A DNA stretch of 64,000 nucleotides from Geopseudomonas aromaticivorans. Lineage in GTDB: Bacteria; Pseudomonadota; Gammaproteobacteria; Pseudomonadales; Pseudomonadaceae. The notes under the pieces were generated by a model. That model was not told the DNA's origin and ran no database searches. It saw only the letters and a program-made list of their open reading frames with translations. Of the stretch, positions 45,731 to 55,674 are shown piece by piece. The first letter of the stretch is position 1. Every line of letters starts with the position of its first letter. Made by a program: the position numbers and the translations under genes. The stretch spans positions 38,842 to 102,841 of the forward strand of contig NZ_JAHRGL010000016.1 in assembly GCF_019097855.1 (NCBI RefSeq), given 5' to 3'.

Positions 45731-46737
45731 GCGCCATCGCTCTCGTTTCCTTCCCCAGCCGTGTGCGCGAATTGGCGCCGGGCTTCATGGTCAGCCTGAT
45801 CGTCGCCGCGGCGGCGACCTTCCTCTCCGAGCACTACGGTGCGCCGGTGATGCTGTTCGCCCTGCTACTGGGCATGGCGCTGAACTTCCTGTCCGCGGAC
45901 GGCAAGTGCAAGGTCGGCATCGAGTTCACCGCACGCACCGTGCTGCGCATCGGCGTGTGCCTGCTGGGCATGCGCATCACCCTGGAGCAGATCGCCGGCC
46001 TCGGCTGGAAGCCGGTGGCGCTGGTGGTGATCCTGGTGGCGGTGACCATCAGCGTGTCGGTGGTGGCGGCCAAGGCGCTCGGCTTCCAGCGCCTGTTCGG
46101 CATGCTCACCGGCGGCGCCACCGCCATCTGCGGCGCCTCGGCGGCGCTGGCGCTGGCCGCCGCGCTACCCAACCACCCGCAGAAGGAACGCGCCACCCTG
46201 TTCACCGTGATCGGCGTATCGGCGCTGTCCACCCTGGCGATGATCCTCTACCCGATGATCGCCAACTGGTTCGCCCTGTCGCCGCAGGATGCCGGGATTT
46301 TCCTCGGCGCCACCATCCACGACGTCGCCCAGGTGGTCGGCGCCGGCTACGGCATGTCGCCCGAGACCGGCGACACCGCCACCGTGGTCAAGCTGATGCG
46401 CGTCGCCATGCTGCTGCCGGTGATCGTCACCGCCGCGATGATCACCCGCATGCAGGGCGCCGACCCGACCGGCAAGCGTCCGCCGCTGCTGCCCTGGTTC
46501 GCCGTCGGCTTCCTGATCCTCGCCTGCGTCAACAGCACCGGCTGGGTGCCGACGCTGGTGCAGGGCGGGGTCAACGAGCTGTCGCGCTGGTGCCTGGTCA
46601 TCTCGATCAGCGCGCTGGGCATGAAGACCCAGCTCAAGGAACTGGCCTCGGTGGGTATCAAGCCGATCCTGCTGATGGTGGGCGAGACCGTCTTCCTGGT
46701 CGCGCTGGTGCTGGGACTGATGCACTGGGGCCTGTGA
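45727..46737 (+). CDS. YeiH/UPF0324-family membrane protein (putative sulfate/sulfite exporter)
   Basis: A 336-residue polytopic membrane protein of the YeiH/YadS-like UPF0324 family; the signatures [16 protein letters not shown] and [15 protein letters not shown] are both intact. Family members are predicted sulfur-anion exporters and occur beside organosulfonate genes. Coupled to the Rieske gene by a 4-bp overlap. With TauD-type enzymes and SulP nearby it hints at sulfite or sulfate release, though this is circumstantial. Confidence 0.85.
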   Translation: MSAIALVSFPSRVRELAPGFMVSLIVAAAATFLSEHYGAPVMLFALLLGMALNFLSADGKCKVGIEFTARTVLRIGVCLLGMRITLEQIAGLGWKPVALVVILVAVTISVSVVAAKALGFQRLFGMLTGGATAICGASAALALAAALPNHPQKERATLFTVIGVSALSTLAMILYPMIANWFALSPQDAGIFLGATIHDVAQVVGAGYGMSPETGDTATVVKLMRVAMLLPVIVTAAMITRMQGADPTGKRPPLLPWFAVGFLILACVNSTGWVPTLVQGGVNELSRWCLVISISALGMKTQLKELASVGIKPILLMVGETVFLVALVLGLMHWGL

Positions 46738-46740
46738 ACC

Positions 46741-46797
46741 GTAGGGGCGAATTCATTCGCCTCGGCGGGGCATCTGGGCGAATGAATTCGCCCTACA
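46741..46797. repeat. Intergenic palindrome, family B copy 2
   Basis: GTAGGGGCGAATTCATTCGCC facing GGCGAATGAATTCGCCCTAC, 3 bp after the YeiH stop codon; better preserved than the copy at 34887. Confidence 0.75.
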
Positions 46798-46841
46798 GGG
46801 TTTTCGCGCCTGCGGGTAATCAACAAGAAAGAGAAGATGCA

Positions 46842-47552
46842 ATGAACAAGCTTTATCCCAACGCCCACGCCGCCCTCGACGGGCTGGTCGCGGACGGCAT
46901 CACCCTGGCGGTCGGCGGCTTCGGCCTGTGCGGTATCCCCGAGGCGCTGATCGCGGCGCTGCGCGAGACCGGCAAGCGGGGCTTCACCATCATCAGCAAC
47001 AACTGCGGGGTGGACGACTTCGGTCTCGGCCCGCTGCTGTACAGCCGGCAGATCGCCAGGATGATTTCCTCCTACGTGGGCGGCAACAAGGAGTTCGAGC
47101 GCCAGTACCTGGCCGGCGAGCTGGCGCTGGAGTTCACCCCGCAGGGCACCCTGGCCGAGAAGCTGCGCGCCGGCGGCGCCGGCATCCCGGCGTTCTTCAC
47201 CCGCACCGGCTACGGCACCCTGGTCGCCGAGGGCAAGGAGACCCGCCAGTTCGACGGCCACTGGTACGTCATGGAGCGCGCGCTGACCGCGGACGTGGCG
47301 CTGATCAAGGGCGCCAGGGCCGACAAGGCCGGCAACCTGGTGTTCGACAAGACCGCGCGCAACTTCAACCCGCTGTGCGCCAAGGCCGGCAAGGTGTGCG
47401 TCGCCGAGGTGGAGGAGATCGTCGAGATCGGCGAGCTGGATCCGGACCAGATCCACCTGCCGGGCATCTACGTGCAGCGCCTGGTGCTCAACGCCAACCC
47501 GGAAAAACGCATCGAAGTCCGCACGCTTTCTAAAACGGCAGGGGGGAACTGA
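46842..47552 (+). CDS. 3-Oxoacid CoA-transferase, subunit A
   Basis: A 236-residue alpha subunit of family I CoA transferases (ScoA/AtoD type): [14 protein letters not shown] near residue 25 forms the oxyanion/CoA site, and [22 protein letters not shown] is conserved. With subunit B it moves CoA from succinyl-CoA or acetyl-CoA to a 3-oxoacid such as acetoacetate, the by-product of BKACE enzymes. AACAAGAA is in the leader. 2 bp before subunit B. Confidence 0.93.
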   Translation: MNKLYPNAHAALDGLVADGITLAVGGFGLCGIPEALIAALRETGKRGFTIISNNCGVDDFGLGPLLYSRQIARMISSYVGGNKEFERQYLAGELALEFTPQGTLAEKLRAGGAGIPAFFTRTGYGTLVAEGKETRQFDGHWYVMERALTADVALIKGARADKAGNLVFDKTARNFNPLCAKAGKVCVAEVEEIVEIGELDPDQIHLPGIYVQRLVLNANPEKRIEVRTLSKTAGGN

Positions 47553-47554
47553 AC

Positions 47555-48184
<630 letters not shown>

Positions 48185-48324
48185 GCGACTGATCACCCGC
48201 TGTCCTCGGCGGCGCCCGTGAAGGGCGCCGCGGGGATGGCTTGTGTCCGGCGCAAGGCCGGACTTTGCCGATCCGGAATCGGCCGCATGACCTCACAGAA
48301 CAACAAAACAAGAGGGAAGGGACT

Positions 48325-49077
48325 ATGCGAAGCAAACTGCTGTTCAGCGCGCTGCTGATGCTCAATCTGCAGGCCGGCGCCGACGAACGCAGCGCAGTGC
48401 AGCTTGGCGAACTCGACAGCCGCAGCCAGCTGCTCGGCGTCAGCGCCATGCTCTACTTCGACCCCAGGGATCGTCTGCCCGATCCGCGTCTGCTCACCTC
48501 GGTGTTCCAGCACCTGCAGACGCTGCAGACCGACGTGCAACAGCTCGGCCAGCCACCCGAGCTGTCCGGGCCGGTGCAGGCCATGCAGCAGGTGTTCGGC
48601 AAGCTCGAAGGCCTGCCGACGACGCGCCGCCAGGAGTATCCCCTGCTGGTGCAGCAACTGCTGGTCCACCAGCACGAGCTGCGCGAGGCGGCCGGTGCGG
48701 CCTATGCCCGCGAGCAGCGCGAGCTGCCCGCCGAGGCTCCTGCCGCGCTGTTTAGCGAGCAGAGCCGTGCGCTGGCCAGCTTCCTGTTCGACTACCAGCT
48801 GCGCGACTACCCGGTGACGGACAAGGAACAGTGGCTGCTGTCGGCCGAGCAGCTGCGGACCCTCGACCTGGATATCGAGGAGCGCTTCGCGCTGCTGAGC
48901 CAGAGGCATGGCGAACACGCCGAAGCTCTCGACAAGATCCGCCAAAGCTATCAGTTCGTGCGCGGCCAGCTGCAGCAGGCCAAGGGGCGCGGGCAAGGCG
49001 GCGCCGAGTTCTACCTCAGCCGCGCGGTGACCGATCTCGACGAGCTGGCGCTGACGGTCGCGCAGAGCAGCCGCTGA
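48325..49077 (+). CDS. Secreted helical protein, unknown
   Basis: A 250-residue protein with a signal peptide (MRSKLLFSALLMLNLQAGA), the rest mostly amphipathic helix rich in Gln, Leu and Glu. No cysteine or lipobox. No family recognised. It follows the CoA transferase by 140 bp with a good ribosome site (AGAGGGAAGG) and an AACAACAAAACAA leader, so it belongs with the regulated catabolic genes. A role in adhesion, envelope stress or as a periplasmic chaperone would be guesswork. Confidence 0.75.
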   Translation: MRSKLLFSALLMLNLQAGADERSAVQLGELDSRSQLLGVSAMLYFDPRDRLPDPRLLTSVFQHLQTLQTDVQQLGQPPELSGPVQAMQQVFGKLEGLPTTRRQEYPLLVQQLLVHQHELREAAGAAYAREQRELPAEAPAALFSEQSRALASFLFDYQLRDYPVTDKEQWLLSAEQLRTLDLDIEERFALLSQRHGEHAEALDKIRQSYQFVRGQLQQAKGRGQGGAEFYLSRAVTDLDELALTVAQSSR

Positions 49078-49135
49078 CCCTGTGGCATCCCCGCCAACCT
49101 GCGCGGCTGGCAGGGTCTCGCCGTAGCCTTTTCCG

Positions 49136-50170
49136 TCAACGTTCCTTGCGCGGTACGATGTTGTGCTGCGCACGCCAGGCCGCCGGCGGCATGCCGAACT
49201 GGGCGATGAACCAGCGGGTGAAGGAGCTGGGCATCGAGTAGCCGAGCATGTCGGCGATGCGCCCCAACGAGTAACCGGGGTTCTCCAGGTAGCGGATCAC
49301 CAGGTCGCGGCGCACGCCGTTGATCAGCTCGCTGAAGGTGGCGCCGCCTTCCTCCAGGCGGCGCTGCAGGGTGCGCACGTTCATCCCCAGGGTCTCGGCG
49401 ATCTGCTCGATGGTGGCGCGGCCCATCGGCAGCAGCAGGTAGATGGTCTTGCGCGCGTCGAACACCACCGAGTGTTCGCCCGCGGTCTGCAGCGAGTCCA
49501 GGTAGCGCTGTGCGTGGCGCGCCATGGCCGCATTGGCCAGCGGGTTGGCGGTGTCCAGGTCGGCGGCGGGGCAGACGATGCCGTTGAACTCGCTGCCGAA
49601 CTCCAGCTTGCAACCGAAGATGCGCCGGTGCACGGTCAGGTCGGCCGGTGCCTCGTGGGTGAAGTTGACGCTGGCCGGATGCCAGTGCGCGCCGAGCAGG
49701 GCGGCGCAGAAGCGGTGCATCACGCCGACTGCCAGCTCGATGGCCTGGCGGCTGTGCGCCGGCCTGTCGGTGACCACTTCCTCGCGGATGATCACTGTCT
49801 TGCCGGCCTCCTCGATGTGGATCGCCAGCGACTCGTTGAGCAGGTGGCGGTACTGCACGATCACCTGCAGTGCGTCGCGCAGGGTGCGCTGGTGGCTGAG
49901 CAGCAGGCTGATCTCGCCAAAGTCCGACAGCTGGCGCAGTTCGGCCATGCGCAGGCCTAGCGTCTCGCAGCCGCTGAGACGCGCCGACTCCTCAAGCAGG
50001 CCGACCGCGGCGGCAACCGGGATGCGCTTATTGGGATCGTCCAGCTGCGAGACGCTGAGGCCCACCTGCGAGAGCAGGCTCTGCCCGTTCAGGCCTAGAT
50101 GGCGGGCGACTTCCAGGTAGTTGGTGAGAATGGCGGCTCGGGCGAGGGCGGTCATCTTGTTGTTTTCCAT
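49136..50170 (-). CDS. AraC-family regulator (OruR-like, Arabinose_bd N-domain)
   Basis: A 344-residue regulator with an N-terminal ligand domain (about 1-210) of the OruR/ArgR-like type and a C-terminal double HTH (IAETLGMNVRTLQRRLEEGG, then RIADMLGYSMPSSFTRWF). Four tandem direct repeats with 21-bp spacing occur in the window, the layout AraC-type dimers use; one lies in the divergent region of this gene. I infer that this protein controls that regulon. The ligand is not evident. The start region (MENNK) contains AACAACAAGATG. Confidence 0.87.
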   Translation of the reverse strand: MENNKMTALARAAILTNYLEVARHLGLNGQSLLSQVGLSVSQLDDPNKRIPVAAAVGLLEESARLSGCETLGLRMAELRQLSDFGEISLLLSHQRTLRDALQVIVQYRHLLNESLAIHIEEAGKTVIIREEVVTDRPAHSRQAIELAVGVMHRFCAALLGAHWHPASVNFTHEAPADLTVHRRIFGCKLEFGSEFNGIVCPAADLDTANPLANAAMARHAQRYLDSLQTAGEHSVVFDARKTIYLLLPMGRATIEQIAETLGMNVRTLQRRLEEGGATFSELINGVRRDLVIRYLENPGYSLGRIADMLGYSMPSSFTRWFIAQFGMPPAAWRAQHNIVPRKER

Positions 50171-50224
50171 GAGTTGTCAATTGGCGTCCCGCTGCGCTGG
50201 CGGGTCCTGAACTTATAGCCGCCT

Positions 50225-50237
50225 TGTCGCCAAATGA
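50225..50237 (+). promoter_or_regulatory. Isolated AraC-type half-site
   Basis: TGTC-GCCA-AATGA, matching the TGTC-N4-AATG half-site of the tandem repeats, 65 bp upstream of the full site at 50290 and 55 bp from the AraC gene start. No second half-site 21 bp later. Possibly used for autoregulation. Confidence 0.45.
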
Positions 50238-50289
50238 GAAGCCGTCCGACGATCAATCCCCAGTAAAGCCCTTGGTCATCCGGTGCGGC

Positions 50290-50322
50290 TGTCATCAAAT
50301 GAAAAGAGCATGGCGTCGAATG
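50290..50322 (+). promoter_or_regulatory. AraC-type direct-repeat operator 3
   Basis: TGTC-ATCA-AATG (50290) and TGGC-GTCG-AATG (50311), 21 bp apart; TTTACT starts 35 bp after the second half-site. Also shares GGGGAGGGCT-CTTTACTGTT with the site at 60350. It precedes the hydrolase and second porin-RND module. Confidence 0.8.
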
Positions 50323-50411
50323 TGAAGCGACCGGGGGGAGGGCTCTTTACTGTTGATCTCGAAGCGTTCGGCGGGTGAGCCGACCTGAATATCGAGAGCA
50401 AGGGTGCTGAC

Positions 50412-51023
50412 GTGGAAAAACTGCAAACCGCCGCTACCGTCCTGATCGTCCCCGGTCTGCGCGACCATGTGGCCGAGCACTGGCAAACACTGCTGGAGAC
50501 CCGCCTGGCCAAGGTTCGCTCGGTGCCGCCGCTGGAAACCGACAAGCTCAGCTGCGCCGCGCGGGTCGAGGCAATCCAGCGTGAACTGGTGCAGATCGAC
50601 GGTCCGGTGATCCTGGTGGCGCACAGCGCCGGCGTGTTGATGGTGGCGCACTGGGCCGCCCGTCATCGCCGCGACATCAAGGGTGCCCTGCTGGCCGCGC
50701 CGCCGGATCTCAACGCTCAGTGGCCGGAAGGCTACCCGACCTCGGAAACCCTGCGCGCCAACGGTTGGGACCCGCTGCCCAGCGGCCCGCTGCCGTTCCC
50801 CAGCATCGTTGCCGCCAGCAGCAACGATCACTTGGCCAGCTTCGCGGCGGTCGCCCGCATGGCCGAGCAGTGGGGCAGCGAAGTGGTCGACTGCGGCGCC
50901 GTCGGCCACCTGAACCCGGCGGCTGGCTACGGCCCATGGCCGCAGGCCGAGCAGTTCGTCGAGGCGCTGGATCGCGAGAAAGGCAGTCGTCCGGCAAGCC
51001 CTTGCGCCGCAGTCAGTCGCTGA
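50412..51023 (+). CDS. RBBP9/YdeN-family serine hydrolase
   Basis: A 203-residue alpha/beta hydrolase of the RBBP9/YdeN type. The nucleophile lies in AHSAGV, Asp in SSNDHLAS, and His in GHLNPAAGYGPWP, all family-typical. GTG start at 50412. The gene opens the AraC-controlled operon that runs into DUF1302, so an esterase releasing the alcohol or acid of the imported substrate is plausible. Length normal. Confidence 0.85.
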   Translation: MEKLQTAATVLIVPGLRDHVAEHWQTLLETRLAKVRSVPPLETDKLSCAARVEAIQRELVQIDGPVILVAHSAGVLMVAHWAARHRRDIKGALLAAPPDLNAQWPEGYPTSETLRANGWDPLPSGPLPFPSIVAASSNDHLASFAAVARMAEQWGSEVVDCGAVGHLNPAAGYGPWPQAEQFVEALDREKGSRPASPCAAVSR

Positions 51024-51070
51024 ATGCCAGCTAACGTTTACAACAATAAAAAACAAGCGGAGTCAACGTA

Positions 51071-53026
51071 ATGCATAACAACCAGAATCACAGCGCCTAC
51101 CCTCTGCGTCGTAGCCTGCTGGCCAGCGCCATCATGCTGGCCTCGCTGCCTGCAGCCCAGGCCTTCGAGGTGGATACCGGCAGCGAAGACTGGGCTGTTC
51201 GCTTCGACAACACCGTGAAGTACAACTACGGCGTGCGTACCGAAAGTGCCGACAAGCGCATGCTGGCCACGCCTAACAACAACGACGGCGACTACAACTT
51301 CCGCAAGTCGGGCACCAACATCACCAACCGGGTCGACCTGCTGACCGAGCTGGATGTGATCTACCAGGGCAACATGGGTTTCCGCGTCAGTGCTGCCAGC
51401 TGGTACGACAAGGCCTATGACAACACCGGCTCCAACTCCAACCCGTTCGTCAACGGCAACGGCGACCAGTCGGGGATCAACCCGAGCCTGGGCGGCCTGC
51501 CGGGTACCGGCGTTGGCTTGGGCAGTCCGCACCTGAGCAACTATGCCCAGCGCTACTACAGCGGCCCGTCGGGCGAAATCCTCGATGCCTTCGTGTTCTT
51601 CCGCACCGAGATAGGCGATGAGTCCGCGATCAGCGCCAAGGTCGGCCAGCACAACCTGTTCTGGGGCGAGACCCTGCTCAACCCGGTGCACTCGCTGAGC
51701 TACGGCCAGTCGGGCTTGGACCTGGCCAAGCTGGCGGCTTCGCCGGGCACCGAGGCCAAGGAGCTGTTCGTCCCGCGCAACCAGATTTCCGCCTCCTTCC
51801 AGGTCAACCCCGAGCTGACCATCGGCGCCCAGTACTTCCTCGACTGGGACGCCGCGCGCCTGCCTGAGGCCGGCACCTACTACGGCGGTTCCGACCTGGT
51901 GGGCGAGGGCGCGCAGAGCTTCCTGCTCGGCCACACCGGCACGCCGGGGCTGATCCCGGTGCAGGGCGCGCTGACCAACATCCGCCGTGGTGATGACCTC
52001 AACCCCGACAAGCGCGGCGACTGGGGCGTGATGGCCAAGTGGGCGCCGGAGTGGCTGGACGGCACCCTGGGCGTCTACTACCGCAACACCTCGGAGATCC
52101 TGCCGCAGGCCTGGCTCGACGCCCGCGGCCTGACGGTCGCCAGCGGCCCCTTCGGCACGCCGCCCACCAGCCCGCGGGCGGCCGTCGGCAACCTGTACAA
52201 CTCGCTGCAGCGCGCGACCTACCAGTTCGCCTACGCCGACGACATCGACATCTACGGCATCAGCCTGTCCAAGGAGATCGCCGGGGTCAGCGTCGGCAGC
52301 GACCTGAACATCCGCCACAACATGCCGCTGGCCAGCATCCCGGCGATCGTCAGCTCGACCAGCCCGGCGGGCCTTGGCAACGGCTTCGGCCTGCTGCCGG
52401 CCCGCGCGCCGGGTACCGGGGTGATCTACGCCGTGCCGGGCGACGGCGACGGCCTGGGCGCCACCGGCGACACCCTGCACTGGACCCTCAACGGTCTGAT
52501 GACCATCGGCGACACCCCGCTGTTCGATGCGGCCACCCTGCTGGGCGAGCTGTACTACAGCAACCTGCTGGAGCTCGATAGCGAAAACGAGGCGCTGTAC
52601 AAGGGCAAGAGCACCTACCGTGGCATCGACAAGCCGACCCGCGACAACTGGGGCATCGGCGTCAACTTCACCCCGACCTGGTACCAGGTCGTCCCCGGCG
52701 TCGATCTGAGCATGCCGGTTTCCGTCAACCTTGGCCTGGATGGCGTTTCCCCGGTGCAGGGCGGTGGCGCGGAGGACACCGGCAACTACGCGGTCGGCCT
52801 GAGCGCCGCCATCTACAACCAGTACTTCGTAGACCTCAAATACGTGGATGCCTTCGGCGAGGCCGAGTCTTGCGACGACGGCCAGACCGACGGCGCGACC
52901 CCGAACGCCTTCGACGGCGAGCAGGACTACACCTGCTACGGCGGCGGCTACTCCTCGTTCTCCGGTGGTGGCTCGACCACGGAAGACCGCGGCGCGGTCT
53001 ACCTGACCGTCAAGACCACCTTCTGA
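51071..53026 (+). CDS. DUF1302 outer-membrane beta-barrel protein (module 2)
   Basis: A 651-residue DUF1302 protein. Signal peptide ending AQAFEVDTG; the C-terminus VKTTF ends in Phe like BAM clients. It is about 90 residues longer than the module 1 protein, with an extra Gly/Pro-rich loop (around 115-165) and a Cys-containing loop near the C-terminus (CDDGQT, then YTCYGG) that could form a disulfide. AACAATAA lies in the leader. 47 bp after the hydrolase gene. Confidence 0.9.
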   Translation: MHNNQNHSAYPLRRSLLASAIMLASLPAAQAFEVDTGSEDWAVRFDNTVKYNYGVRTESADKRMLATPNNNDGDYNFRKSGTNITNRVDLLTELDVIYQGNMGFRVSAASWYDKAYDNTGSNSNPFVNGNGDQSGINPSLGGLPGTGVGLGSPHLSNYAQRYYSGPSGEILDAFVFFRTEIGDESAISAKVGQHNLFWGETLLNPVHSLSYGQSGLDLAKLAASPGTEAKELFVPRNQISASFQVNPELTIGAQYFLDWDAARLPEAGTYYGGSDLVGEGAQSFLLGHTGTPGLIPVQGALTNIRRGDDLNPDKRGDWGVMAKWAPEWLDGTLGVYYRNTSEILPQAWLDARGLTVASGPFGTPPTSPRAAVGNLYNSLQRATYQFAYADDIDIYGISLSKEIAGVSVGSDLNIRHNMPLASIPAIVSSTSPAGLGNGFGLLPARAPGTGVIYAVPGDGDGLGATGDTLHWTLNGLMTIGDTPLFDAATLLGELYYSNLLELDSENEALYKGKSTYRGIDKPTRDNWGIGVNFTPTWYQVVPGVDLSMPVSVNLGLDGVSPVQGGGAEDTGNYAVGLSAAIYNQYFVDLKYVDAFGEAESCDDGQTDGATPNAFDGEQDYTCYGGGYSSFSGGGSTTEDRGAVYLTVKTTF

Positions 53027-53066
53027 TCCACGCATTTCTCAGCTTTTGAGCAGGAAAACAATAATT

Positions 53067-54425
53067 ATGAAATTCGTGCATACCCTGATCGCTGCTTCCC
53101 TTGCCCTGACCATCGCCGGCCAGGCCCACGCTGCCGTCTCCGCTGGCGAAGCCGCCAAGCTCGGCACCAGCCTGAGCAAGGTCGGCGCCGACGCGGCCGC
53201 CAGCGCCGATGGCTCCATCCCCGCCTACCAGGGCGGCCTGACCACGCCGCCGGCTGGCTTCAAGAACGGCGACAGCATGCGTCCCGACCCCTTCGCCGGC
53301 GAGAAGCCGCTGCTGGTGATCGACGGCAAGAATGTCGACCAGTACAAGGACCAGCTGACCGCCACCACCGTCGAGCTGGCCAAGCGCTTCCCGACCTTCC
53401 GCATCGATGTCTATCCGACCCACCGTTCGGTGGCGCTGCCGCAGGCCGTGCTCGACAACACCCTGAAGAACGCCGCCAACGCCCAGTCCAAGGAGGGCGG
53501 CACCGCGGTGGACAACGTGCTGCCGGGCATTCCCTTCCCGATCCCGAAGACCGGCGCCGAGGCGATGTGGAACTTCCTGCTGCGCTACCAGGGTGTGAGC
53601 ATCTCCGCCAAGTACGACTCGTGGAACGTTGACGCTGCCGGCAAGCCGACCCTGTCCACCACCGGCCAGGCGAACATCAGCTACCCGATCTACGAGGACA
53701 TGAACAAGCCGATCGGCGCCAAGGACACCTACTACCAGATGAAGCTGGCCTACACCGCGCCGGCCCGCCGCGCCGGCGAGGCGATCATGCTGCGTGATGC
53801 CGCCAACCCGCTGGTGCAGCCGCGCAGCGCCTGGCAGTACCTGCCGGGCCAGCGCCGGGTGAAGTTGGCACCGAACCTGGCCTATGACACCCCGAACCCG
53901 GGCACCTCCGGCTCCGGTACCTACGACGACGTGTTCGTCTTCAACGGCGCGCTGGACCGCTACGACTGGAAGCTGGAAGGCAAGAAGGAGATGTACGTCC
54001 CGTACAACACCTACGAGCTGACCTACGCCAAGGACACCAAGCAGCTGACCACGCCTAATCATCTCTCGCCCGACTTCGTGCGTTGGGAGAAGCACCGCGT
54101 GTGGGTCGTCGAGGGCACCCTGAAGCCGAGCGCGCGCCACATCTACCACAAGCGCCGCTTCTACCTGGACGAGGACAGCTGGGTCGCCCTGGCATCCGAC
54201 CAGTATGACGCCCGTGGTCAGCTGTATCGCGGCTCCTTCGCCTTCCTGACCCAGAGCTACGACAAGCAGACCCCGGATGCCACCCCGTTCATGATCTACG
54301 ACCTGATCGGCGGCACCTACAACATCAATGGGGTGGTCGGCCAGTACGGCGGCATCAAGTACATCGAGCCGCTGACCAAGACCCAGTGGTCGCCCGAGTC
54401 CCTGGCCGGCGCCGGTATCCGCTAA
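53067..54425 (+). CDS. DUF1329 periplasmic protein (module 2)
   Basis: A 452-residue DUF1329 protein: signal peptide to AHA, then AVSAGEAAKLG and SADGSIPAYQGG. The family blocks GQRRVKLAPNLAYDTP and WEKHRVWVVEGTL are kept, but it is more distant from the two copies at 8243 and 11631 than these are from each other. It follows its DUF1302 partner by 40 bp with AACAATAATT at the ribosome site. Confidence 0.9.
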   Translation: MKFVHTLIAASLALTIAGQAHAAVSAGEAAKLGTSLSKVGADAAASADGSIPAYQGGLTTPPAGFKNGDSMRPDPFAGEKPLLVIDGKNVDQYKDQLTATTVELAKRFPTFRIDVYPTHRSVALPQAVLDNTLKNAANAQSKEGGTAVDNVLPGIPFPIPKTGAEAMWNFLLRYQGVSISAKYDSWNVDAAGKPTLSTTGQANISYPIYEDMNKPIGAKDTYYQMKLAYTAPARRAGEAIMLRDAANPLVQPRSAWQYLPGQRRVKLAPNLAYDTPNPGTSGSGTYDDVFVFNGALDRYDWKLEGKKEMYVPYNTYELTYAKDTKQLTTPNHLSPDFVRWEKHRVWVVEGTLKPSARHIYHKRRFYLDEDSWVALASDQYDARGQLYRGSFAFLTQSYDKQTPDATPFMIYDLIGGTYNINGVVGQYGGIKYIEPLTKTQWSPESLAGAGIR

Positions 54426-54444
54426 TCCGGCGGTGACGAGTCCC

Positions 54445-54480
54445 GTCCGGCCCGGCATTCCCCCGAATGTTCGGCCGGAC
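54445..54480 (+). other. Stem-loop between DUF1329 and YCF48 genes (module 2)
   Basis: GTCCGGCC (54445-54452) pairs with GGCCGGAC (54473-54480), with inner CATTC/GAATG. No T-run. Same gap as the hairpin at 13008-13040 in module 1, although the sequences differ. Confidence 0.5.
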
Positions 54481-54567
54481 GGCGGCTGGCGGATGCCAGC
54501 CGATGATCACGATGCCGGGCGGCAAGGCACGCGCCACCCGGTACGGCTTTCCAAAGAGGACGCGCTA

Positions 54568-55641
54568 ATGGGTTCCTTCAAGAAGTGCGCGCTGCTGGCG
54601 CTGGGTATCGCGCTGGGCTCGCTGCAGGGCATCGCCCAGGCGGCCAGTTACGTCGATGTGCTGGACCTGCCGGCCAAGCCGAGCGCCCTGGTGGCGCGCA
54701 GCCCGCTGCGCGACGTGGCACGGGCCGGTGAGCGCCTGGTGGCAGTCGGTCAGCGCGGCCACATTCTCTATTCCGACGATGCCGGCAAGAGCTGGCAGCA
54801 GGCCGGCGTGCCGGTCAGTTCCGATCTCAATTCGGTGCATTTCCCCACCCCTCAGCAGGGCTGGGCGGTGGGCAACGACGGCGTGGTGCTGCACAGCAGC
54901 GATGGCGGCGCCAGCTGGGTCAAGCAACTGGACGGCCGGCAGATCGGCGCCCTGGTGCTGGCCCATTACAGTGCCCTGGCCAGCGCCGAGCCCGCCAACG
55001 AGCAGTGGGCCCAGTTCGTCGCCGAGGGCCAGCGCCTGGTCGACGAGGGCGCCGACAAGCCGTTGCTCGACGTCTGGTTCGCCGACGAGCAGCGCGGCTA
55101 CGCCGTCGGCGTGTTCAACCTGATCCTGCGTACTGCGGACGGCGGCCAGACCTGGGTGCCGATGCAGGATCGCACCGACAACCCGCAGAGCTTCCACCTC
55201 AACAGCCTCTCGGCGGTCGATGGCGAGCTGTACATCGCCGGCGAACAGGGCCTGCTGCTCAAGTGGGATGCCGGCCAGCAGCGCTTCGCGGCGCTGCCCT
55301 CGCCCTACCAGGGCACCTGGTTCGGCGTGGTCGGCAAGCCGGGCGAGGTGCTCGCCTATGGCCTGCGCGGCCATGTGTTCCGCAGCAGCGACGGCGGGCA
55401 GAGCTGGACCCCGGTGGAGACCGGCTTGCCGGTCAGCATCACCGCCGGCGCGCTGGATGAGCGTGGCGACTTCTGGCTGTTCAGCCTGGCCGGGCATGCC
55501 CTGCGCAGCCACGACGGCGGCGCGAGCTTTGCCCTGGTGCCGCAGCCGGCGCTGGCGCCGGTGGCTGGCGTGGCCCGGGACGGCGCAAACGAGTTAGTGC
55601 TGGTGGGCGAGCGTGGCGTGCGCACGCTGGCCCTTCAATAA
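54568..55641 (+). CDS. YCF48/BNR-repeat periplasmic protein (module 2)
   Basis: A 357-residue precursor with signal peptide (to AQAASY). Repeats: SDDAGKSWQQ, SSDGGASWV, TADGGQTWV, SSDGGQSWT, SHDGGASF. The overall plan equals the module 1 protein. 33 bp precede the MMPL gene here rather than an overlap. I infer a periplasmic partner of the RND transporter. Confidence 0.87.
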   Translation: MGSFKKCALLALGIALGSLQGIAQAASYVDVLDLPAKPSALVARSPLRDVARAGERLVAVGQRGHILYSDDAGKSWQQAGVPVSSDLNSVHFPTPQQGWAVGNDGVVLHSSDGGASWVKQLDGRQIGALVLAHYSALASAEPANEQWAQFVAEGQRLVDEGADKPLLDVWFADEQRGYAVGVFNLILRTADGGQTWVPMQDRTDNPQSFHLNSLSAVDGELYIAGEQGLLLKWDAGQQRFAALPSPYQGTWFGVVGKPGEVLAYGLRGHVFRSSDGGQSWTPVETGLPVSITAGALDERGDFWLFSLAGHALRSHDGGASFALVPQPALAPVAGVARDGANELVLVGERGVRTLALQ

Positions 55642-55674
55642 GACCTACAAGAACTACAAAAAGAGTACCTAGCG

